Assembly: GCA_005774595.1 (NCBI GenBank) | Contig: VAUM01000030.1 | Coordinates: 1-11,206 of the forward strand | From: Actinomycetota bacterium | Lineage (GTDB): Bacteria > Actinomycetota > Coriobacteriia > Anaerosomatales > D1FN1-002 | Direction of reading: 5' to 3' | Length of the DNA: 11,206 bases | In this document: piece by piece, positions 6,581 through 11,206 of the stretch | Layout of the letters: every line of letters begins with the position of its first letter | Numbering within the stretch: position 1 is the first letter of the stretch | Notes under the pieces: generated by a model | What the model saw: the letters and a program-made list of their open reading frames with translations, nothing else | Database searches by the model: none | Told to the model about the DNA's origin: nothing | Position numbers and translations under genes: made by a program

Positions 6581-8035
6581 ATGCGGCGCTCGTCGCTCAG
6601 GCTGAGGCTCTTCCTGCTCTCGACCGCGTTCTCGCTGGCGCTCGTCGGCGCCGTGCTCGTCGTCGCGTACCTGAGCGTCACGGGGGCGATGATGCGGTCG
6701 GCGGAGACCCAGGCGCTCCGGGCGGCGACCCCTGCGGCGCTGTACGTGGCCGATGCGCTCCGGTCGGCGTCACCGTCGGACGGCGCGCTCAGCGATGATG
6801 CGGTCGGCGCGACGCTCGACCGCGCCCGGGCCGCCGAGGCGTTCTTCGGCGCCGAGCTGGCACTGTACGACTCCGCGGGGACCGCCGTGTGGTGGAGCGA
6901 CCCGCGAGCGGTGCTGCCGGAGCTCGCCTCGGAGCGGGCCGCCGCGGCCGCGCGCACGGACGGGCGCACCGCGAGCGTCGTGCGTGGCGGTCTGTTCTCC
7001 GGCATGCTCGGGTCAGCGGACCTCGGCGCGGCCGTGGTCCACGTCCCCGTCACGCTCGACGCGGCGCACGAGGGTGTCCTCGATGTCGTCTACCTGCCGA
7101 TCCGCGAGGAGGCGGTCGTCGACGAGGTGCAACCCGAGATGCTCGCGCTCGCCGCGCTCGCGGCGGTCGTGTCGATCGCGGTCATGCAGTTCGGCGTCCG
7201 GTGGGTGCTCGCGCTGGTCGTCGGACTCACGCGGGCGGCGGAGCAGGTGCACGCAGGCGACCTCGACGTCCAGCTGCCGGTGCACGGCGACAACGAGATC
7301 GGCGACCTCGCGCGCTCGATCAACGAGCTGCTCATGCGGCTGCGCCGGCGCGCGGACGCGCAGACGCGGTTCGTCGCGGACGCGTCCCACGAGCTCGCGA
7401 CGCCGGTCGCGGGCATCCGCGGGTACGTGAACATCCTGCGGGTGTGGGGCGGCGAGGACCCCGAGCTTCGCGACGAGGCGATCCGCGCGATCGACCGCGA
7501 GTCGCGGCGCATGGCGCGGCTCACTGCAGAGCTGCTCTCGCTCATCCGTGGCGAGCGCGAGATCGAGCTGCGCGCGGTGAGGTTCGACCTGAACGCGAGG
7601 TGCCGGGAGGTGCTGGCGGACTCCGCGACGCGCCACCTCGGCAAGCAGCTCGAGTTCATCGGCCCCGTGGAGGGCCAGCTGCCGATGGTCGGCGACCCGG
7701 ACCGCATCGAGGAGGTCGTCGCGATCCTCGTGGACAACGCCGCCAAGTACACGCCCTCGGGCGGACAGGTGAGCGTGGCCACGCGCCGCCGGCGGGAGCA
7801 GGTGGTCATCGAGGTGAGCGACTCGGGGCCCGGTATCGCCGAGGAGGACGTGCCCTACATCTTCGACCGCTTCTACCGTTCCGACTCGTCGCGCTCGCAG
7901 GAGACCGGCGGGTTCGGGCTCGGTCTCGCGATCGCGAAGCGCATCGTGGAGGCGATGGGCGGCGCGATCGAGGTCAGCAGCGTGGTCGACGTGGGGACGA
8001 CGTTCGTCGTGAGGCTGCCCAAGACCCCCGGCTGA
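6581..8035 (+). CDS. Membrane sensor histidine kinase with HAMP domain
   Basis: Partner kinase of the upstream response regulator. It has 484 residues: membrane helix at 10-31, an outer sensor region of about 155 residues with no fold I recognise, second helix from 187, HAMP (about 205-260, with GDNEIGDLARSIN), HisKA with His270 in DASHELATPVAGIRGY, and HATPase. The HATPase shows Asn386 in VDNAAKYTP, DSGPGI from 414, FDRFYRSD, and GFGLGL from 444. All catalytic boxes are intact, so it should be active. The H-box ELATP replaces the commoner ELRTP, a mild variation seen among these kinases. ATG follows the regulator stop directly, with GGGGG four bases upstream. The stimulus is unknown. Location beside lysC-asd may reflect linkage only. 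Confidence 0.95.
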   Translation: MRRSSLRLRLFLLSTAFSLALVGAVLVVAYLSVTGAMMRSAETQALRAATPAALYVADALRSASPSDGALSDDAVGATLDRARAAEAFFGAELALYDSAGTAVWWSDPRAVLPELASERAAAAARTDGRTASVVRGGLFSGMLGSADLGAAVVHVPVTLDAAHEGVLDVVYLPIREEAVVDEVQPEMLALAALAAVVSIAVMQFGVRWVLALVVGLTRAAEQVHAGDLDVQLPVHGDNEIGDLARSINELLMRLRRRADAQTRFVADASHELATPVAGIRGYVNILRVWGGEDPELRDEAIRAIDRESRRMARLTAELLSLIRGEREIELRAVRFDLNARCREVLADSATRHLGKQLEFIGPVEGQLPMVGDPDRIEEVVAILVDNAAKYTPSGGQVSVATRRRREQVVIEVSDSGPGIAEEDVPYIFDRFYRSDSSRSQETGGFGLGLAIAKRIVEAMGGAIEVSSVVDVGTTFVVRLPKTPG

Positions 8036-8072
8036 CGGACGCACCCCGCCGTTCGTCACGCGCTCCGGCGTC

Positions 8073-8090
8073 CTGTGATATCCGTCACAG
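8073..8090 (+). promoter_or_regulatory. Crp/Fnr-type operator palindrome (CTGTGA-N6-TCACAG)
   Basis: The 18-base site has perfect 6-bp arms. The core TGTGA-N6-TCACA is identical to the Crp/GlxR consensus half-sites. Its centre lies at 8081.5. If TACTCT at 8111-8116 is the -10 box, transcription starts near 8123 and the centre falls at -41.5, the classical class II activator position. It could also form a small RNA hairpin after the kinase gene. Which regulator binds cannot be told from here. Confidence 0.45.
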
Positions 8091-8100
8091 CCCTCACAGC
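8085..8100 (+). promoter_or_regulatory. Direct repeat TCACAGC-N2-TCACAGC
   Basis: Two identical heptamers at 8085-8091 and 8094-8100 sit 9 bases apart. OmpR-family regulators bind such direct repeats. The heptamer equals the one known for mycobacterial PhoP, although PhoP uses a 4-base spacer. The left copy overlaps the Crp-like palindrome. A further CTGTGA half-site lies at 8115-8120 over the -10 box. This could be a target of the adjacent two-component system. Confidence 0.3.
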
Positions 8101-8110
8101 GCCCCGCCGC

Positions 8111-8116
8111 TACTCT
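8111..8116 (+). promoter_or_regulatory. -10 element before the PocR-like HD-GYP gene
   Basis: TACTCT fits the TAnnnT pattern of -10 boxes in high-GC Gram-positives and lies downstream of the operator cluster with no recognisable -35, as expected of an activator-dependent promoter. The predicted start near 8123 leaves a leader of about 74 bases to ATG 8197. Confidence 0.4.
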
Positions 8117-8196
8117 GTGACGTGATGGTCGGCTGTCAAGTCGCCGTGTGCGCGCGCCGATACAACGGATGGACCGCGTCTCTTCGGAGGGACCCC

Positions 8197-10299
8197 ATGG
8201 GGGACAGGCGCTTCGACATGCGCGAGGCCTTCGGGCGCGAAGCCTTCCGCGTCTGGGTGGAAGGGCTGCGCGACACCCTCGGGATCTCGGTCCTGGTCGT
8301 CGACCGCACCGGCGAGCGGCTGCTGTTCGACGGCCCGCACGGCCCGCACTGCGAAGCGGCGATCGGCGAGCCCGTCGAGCACGTCTACGCCGACTGCTTC
8401 GACGAGCGTCCCGCGCTCCACCGTCGCCGTGTGACCCGCGCGTTCTGCCGCGCCACGATGCCGTGCTTCTTCGCGCCGGTCGTCGTCCACGGCCGTCTCG
8501 AGGCGTACGTGATGATCCAGGGGTTCGTGACCTCGACCCGTGAGCGCCGCCGCCTGTTCGAGCTCCTGCTGGCGCGCGGGGTCTCTCAGACCGGCGCTCG
8601 CACGCTCCTGCGGGACCTGCCCGTCTACAGCAATGCGAGCGCCGAGCGCTTCGCCGGCATGGTCGCCGCCCACGCGGCGGCGATCGTCGAGGCCGCACGC
8701 GCCGGCGTCACCACCCGTGAGCGCATCCGCCGGCTCGAGGAGATGCTCGGTACCGGGCGGATGCTTGCGGACGCAGGCCTGCCCGCCTCCGAGCTGCACG
8801 GACGCCTGCTGGACCGCGCCATGTCGATCTTCGACGCTGACGACGGCGTGTTGATGATCCTGCGGCCCGGCACCGACCTGCTCGAGATTGTCGCGGTGCG
8901 CGGCGAGGGGTCGGACCTCGCGGTCGGGTCGACCTGGCGCGTCGGCGATGCCGGCCCCGGACGGGTCGCCGGTTCAGGCCGGCCCATCGTAGCGGTTGCG
9001 GGTTCGGAGGACGCGGTCCTCGGGTCTGCGGTGTCAGTGTGCGCGCCGCTGCGGCGCGATGACGCGGTCGCCGGGGTCATCGCTCTCGGCTACTCCGACC
9101 CCGAGCGCGTCTTCGACGCCGCGGACATCGCGGCGCTCTCGGACTACGCGGGCATCGCGGCGGAGGGCGTCGCGCTCGCGACGCGTCGCGCGGAGACGCA
9201 GCGCGACCTTGCCGAGCTGCACCACATCAACGAGTTCTCGCAGATCCTGCAGCGCGACCTGGGCGTGGACGAGCTCGTCAGCGTGGCCTCGAGCGTGCTG
9301 GAGAAGGGCCTCGACTTCGAGATCGGCGGCGTGGTGCTCACCGGGCACGCGAGCGACCGTGCCTCCGTGGTCGTGCGGGCCGCCGTGACGCAAGGGGACC
9401 TCGATGCGGTGTTCGATGACGCCTGCGGCCTCCGGCTGGCCGAGGTCCGCGACGTGACGATGGTGACGCACCTCGGCGAGGTGACCGCCGACGACGCGGC
9501 GACCGTCGAGTGGACCGTGCTCTCGGTGCCGCTGACCGTCCGGGACGTCGGCGTGGGCTACTTGTTCGCGGCGTCGAGCCGCCCGCGCGCGTTCGACGCG
9601 GCGTCCGAGCGGCTCGTCTGGCGCCTTGCCTCGCAGGTCGCGCCGGCGTTCGACCGCGCCACGCTCTTCGAGCGTCTGCGCGACGACTACGCGCGCACGA
9701 TCGCCGCGCTCTCCGCCGCGCTCGACGCGGGCGAGCGCCGCGACTCGGGCCACTCGGCGCGGGTCATGGACTACGCGATGGCCATCGGCGAGCAGATGGG
9801 ACTGCGCGCGGCCGATGTCGAGCTGCTGCGCTTCGCCGGACTGCTGCACGACATCGGCAAGGTCGGCGTCTCCGAGGAGATCCTGCTCAAACCCTCCAAG
9901 CTCACCGATGACGAGATGGCCCGCGCGCGCGCGCACGCGCAGCTCGGTGCCACCCTGGTCGAGCAGGTCGACTTCCTGAACGCGATCGCTCCGATCATCC
10001 TGCACCATCACGAGCGGTGGGACGGGCAGGGCTACCCGATGCGGCTCGTCGGCGACCAGTCCCCGCTGCTCGCTCGTATCCTCGCGGTGGCGGACGCCTA
10101 CGACTGCATGACCGTGGCGATCCCCTACCGGCGCTGCCTGTCGCGCGCCGAGGCCGAAGTCGAGCTGAAGGCGGGCGCCGGCACGCAGTTCGATCCCGCG
10201 GTGGTGGACGCGATGCTGGCGGTCCTGCACAGGCACGCCGCTGCGGGTCTCACCGGCATGCTCTCCGAGACTGCGCGCCGGGGCTGGCTGCCGGCCTGA
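8197..10299 (+). CDS. Cytosolic PocR-like/GAF/GAF/HD-GYP phosphodiesterase
   Basis: Predicted soluble cyclic-di-GMP phosphodiesterase of 700 residues with an N-terminal small-molecule or redox sensor. Residues 5-165 resemble the PocR sensory domain: a VLVVDRTGERLLFDG strand pair, then Cys52, Cys67, Cys84 and Cys90 and the CFFAPVVVHGR strand. Two GAF-like domains follow (about 185-325 and 345-490), joined by helices likely to coil. The HD-GYP spans about 497-680 with HDIGK at 551, HHHE at 603 and DGQGYP at 609. The usual DRPYR is AIPYR (641-645). There is no membrane helix. ATG 8197 has GGAGGG five bases upstream. An in-frame ATG at 8125 is an alternative that could be read from a near-leaderless transcript. 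The catalytic half resembles the HD-GYP at 999-3569, so the two are paralogues with different inputs. The PocR call is by eye. Confidence 0.85.
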   Translation: MGDRRFDMREAFGREAFRVWVEGLRDTLGISVLVVDRTGERLLFDGPHGPHCEAAIGEPVEHVYADCFDERPALHRRRVTRAFCRATMPCFFAPVVVHGRLEAYVMIQGFVTSTRERRRLFELLLARGVSQTGARTLLRDLPVYSNASAERFAGMVAAHAAAIVEAARAGVTTRERIRRLEEMLGTGRMLADAGLPASELHGRLLDRAMSIFDADDGVLMILRPGTDLLEIVAVRGEGSDLAVGSTWRVGDAGPGRVAGSGRPIVAVAGSEDAVLGSAVSVCAPLRRDDAVAGVIALGYSDPERVFDAADIAALSDYAGIAAEGVALATRRAETQRDLAELHHINEFSQILQRDLGVDELVSVASSVLEKGLDFEIGGVVLTGHASDRASVVVRAAVTQGDLDAVFDDACGLRLAEVRDVTMVTHLGEVTADDAATVEWTVLSVPLTVRDVGVGYLFAASSRPRAFDAASERLVWRLASQVAPAFDRATLFERLRDDYARTIAALSAALDAGERRDSGHSARVMDYAMAIGEQMGLRAADVELLRFAGLLHDIGKVGVSEEILLKPSKLTDDEMARARAHAQLGATLVEQVDFLNAIAPIILHHHERWDGQGYPMRLVGDQSPLLARILAVADAYDCMTVAIPYRRCLSRAEAEVELKAGAGTQFDPAVVDAMLAVLHRHAAAGLTGMLSETARRGWLPA

Positions 10300-10372
10300 C
10301 GCCGAGTGCGGCGGCGTGGCGCCGTGCGGTCTGTCTGCACTCCGCGCTGCTCGTCCGACACCTGTGCGCTGC

Positions 10373-10394
10373 CACGGCGGCCCGGCCCGCCGTG
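10373..10394 (+). terminator. GC-rich hairpin terminator after the HD-GYP gene
   Basis: CACGGCGG (10373-10380) and CCGCCGTG (10387-10394) form a perfect 8-bp stem with a 6-base loop, 73 bases after the stop. No T-run follows. A smaller 6-bp hairpin (10299-10304 with 10312-10317) lies right at the stop codon. The right arm of the main stem runs into the next promoter's TGn motif, so terminator and promoter are packed together. Confidence 0.5.
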
Positions 10395-10401
10395 CTAGAA
10401 T
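10393..10401 (+). promoter_or_regulatory. Extended -10 promoter element (TGcTAGAAT) before queT
   Basis: The TG extension and TAGAAT hexamer repeat the motif found at 928-936. The predicted start is near 10408, giving a leader of about 38 bases to GTG 10446. No -35 is evident. The leader is short, and I see no preQ1 riboswitch in it. Confidence 0.55.
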
Positions 10402-10405
10402 CCAC

Positions 10406-10421
10406 GCACGCCGTATCGTGC
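10406..10421 (+). promoter_or_regulatory. Operator-like inverted repeat at the queT start site
   Basis: GCACG-N6-CGTGC is a perfect 5-bp inverted repeat over the predicted transcription start. Another CGTGC at 10391-10395 lies on the other side of the -10 hexamer, so three copies of the same half-site flank it. This looks like a repressor site, but no regulator can be named. Confidence 0.3.
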
Positions 10422-10445
10422 CCGAGGGGCTCTTCCGGAGGGGTC

Positions 10446-11018
10446 GTGCGCTCGACAAGGTTCGTCGCTCAAGCAGGTGTGATCGCCGCGCTGTACGCAG
10501 GGCTCACCCTGTTCGCGCTGACGACGCTCTCTGTGCTGGCGTGGGGTCCGGTGCAGTTCCGGGTCAGCGAAGCGCTCACGGTCGTCGCGTGCCTCACGCC
10601 GGCCGCCGTGCCCGGTCTTTGGATCGGCTCGGTGCTGGCGAACCTGTGGAACCTCTCGAATCCGATGGGCTGGATGGACGTCGTGTTCGGCTCGCTCGGG
10701 TCGCTGCTCGGCGCGGCCTGGAGCTGGCGCTTCCGTCGCACGGTGCCCTTGGCGCTGGCCGGGCCCGTGCTCTTCAACGCGCTGATCGTCCCCGCATACC
10801 TGCCGGCGATGCTCGCCGCCGCGGGGATCCCGCCGGAGTCCGCCCTGCCGCTGCCGGGCGTCTTGCGCGGCACATGGCTCGACTTCTACCTGTGGGGCGT
10901 GCTCACCGTCGGGCTCGGCCAGGTCGCGGTCGTCTACGGCATCGGCTGGCCGCTGCTCGCTGCGGTGAAGCGCACCCCGCTCGCGGCGATGCTCGGGGTC
11001 GCGGGGGCGGAGCGGTGA
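10446..11018 (+). CDS. queT: QueT-family transporter (putative queuosine precursor uptake)
   Basis: Small integral membrane protein of 190 residues with about five hydrophobic helices and a short basic N-terminus. The GPVQFRVSEAL segment after the first helix, the PAAVPGLWIGSVLANLWN stretch, the DVVFGSLGSLLGA helix and FNALIVPAYL are hallmarks of the QueT family. Members are thought to act as substrate-binding components of energy-coupling-factor transporters for queuosine precursors such as preQ1. The shared ATPase and T components are not in the window, as is normal for stand-alone S components. GTG 10446 is preceded by GGAGGGG, whose core is four bases away. In-frame sequence upstream crosses the gap and the previous gene and is not coding. 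The exact substrate is inferred from family naming only. Confidence 0.85.
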   Translation: MRSTRFVAQAGVIAALYAGLTLFALTTLSVLAWGPVQFRVSEALTVVACLTPAAVPGLWIGSVLANLWNLSNPMGWMDVVFGSLGSLLGAAWSWRFRRTVPLALAGPVLFNALIVPAYLPAMLAAAGIPPESALPLPGVLRGTWLDFYLWGVLTVGLGQVAVVYGIGWPLLAAVKRTPLAAMLGVAGAER

Positions 11019-11173
11019 GCCCGCAGGGCGGGCGGCAGCTCGCGGTCCGTTTGGCCGGTGACGGCGCCCGTCAGCGCGAGATCCCCGGCGTCGCGCTCGT
11101 CGAGGCGGCGGACCGGGCGCTCTACCACGCCAAGGGGCACGGCCGGGACCGCGTGTCGCTGGCGCCGGACTGA
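11015..11173 (+). pseudogene. Remnant or short ORF carrying the C-terminal tail of a GGDEF domain
   Basis: A 52-codon frame opens with GTG at 11015, overlapping the queT stop as GTGA, and ends at TGA 11171-11173. Its second half reads VEAADRALYHAKGHGRDRV, which matches the last helix and strand of diguanylate cyclase GGDEF domains (ADxALYxAKxxGRNxV). The signature GGDEF loop and all catalytic residues are absent, and the sequence upstream in this frame is a shadow of queT. The piece cannot make cyclic-di-GMP. The simplest reading is the end of a decayed or recombined cyclase gene. Translation as a small coupled peptide is possible, given a weak GGGGG seven bases before the GTG. Confidence 0.6.
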
Positions 11174-11183
11174 GCGGGCGGCC

Positions 11184-11206
11184 GTGACCGAGGCGCTCCT
11201 GTGGAC
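11184..11206 (+). CDS. Possible start of the next gene, cut by window end
   Basis: A GTG at 11184, ten bases after the preceding stop, opens a frame reading (M)TEALLW before the window ends. The spacing suits the start of another gene in the same run, but the upstream GCGGGCGG is only a poor ribosome binding site and too few codons are visible to judge. No function can be assigned. Confidence 0.3.

Noticed and set aside
8037..8073. GGACGC (8037-8042) and GCGTCC (8068-8073) as a terminator for the kinase gene.
   Set aside because: The stem is six pairs with a 25-base loop and no T-run, too weak to call.
6889..8196. The PocR-like HD-GYP frame is open upstream across most of the kinase gene.
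   Set aside because: The upstream part is an Arg/Gly-rich shadow of the kinase gene, and a strong ribosome binding site fixes the start at 8197.
9920..9940. Alternating CG tract that could be a simple repeat or Z-DNA site.
   Set aside because: It encodes Ala-Arg-Ala-Arg-Ala-His within the HD-GYP domain and is explained by codon use.
10408..10445. Possible preQ1 riboswitch before queT.
   Set aside because: The leader is about 38 bases, lacks the A-rich tail and pseudoknot pattern of preQ1-I, and is too short for preQ1-II. Only a small inverted repeat is present.

Overview
The window is very GC-rich, and every gene I can support lies on the + strand. Starts include GTG, TTG and possibly CTG. 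It carries a ferredoxin-linked pyruvate oxidoreductase subunit, an OmpR-type two-component pair, HD-GYP signalling proteins and a QueT-type transporter. Together these suggest an anaerobic, high-GC Gram-positive of the actinobacterial kind, possibly a Coriobacteriia relative. That placement is inference from gene content and composition. I see no tRNA, rRNA, CRISPR array, insertion sequence or phage gene.

Layout. (1) 1-858 is the 3' part of porB, closed by a strong hairpin at 882-914. (2) A promoter-like extended -10 at 928-936 precedes a long run: a membrane sensor HD-GYP protein (999-3569), aspartokinase lysC (3571-4824, one base downstream), aspartate-semialdehyde dehydrogenase asd (4827-5858), an OmpR-type response regulator (5900-6580) and its sensor kinase (6581-8035, zero-base junction). 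Spacing is tight throughout, so co-transcription is likely. A weak extra promoter may serve the two-component pair. (3) 8036-8196 is a regulatory gap. It holds a perfect TGTGA-N6-TCACA palindrome, an overlapping TCACAGC direct repeat and a -10-like hexamer. It is followed by a cytosolic PocR-like/GAF/GAF/HD-GYP protein (8197-10299). (4) 10300-10445 holds a hairpin terminator and a second extended -10 of the same TGnTAGAAT type. Then come a QueT-family transporter (10446-11018), a 52-codon piece matching the tail of a GGDEF domain (11015-11173), and the possible first codons of another gene.

How it fits together. LysC and Asd catalyse the first two committed steps from aspartate toward lysine, threonine, methionine and diaminopimelate. 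Placing them between a membrane HD-GYP sensor (predicted cyclic-di-GMP phosphodiesterase) and a two-component system is the unusual feature. The only trace of a diguanylate cyclase here is the GGDEF fragment at the right end. The best leads are the HD-GYP/lysC coupling, the unrecognised C-terminal domain of that HD-GYP, the four-cysteine PocR-like sensor, and the operator region before it. I do not see a clearly new multi-gene system.
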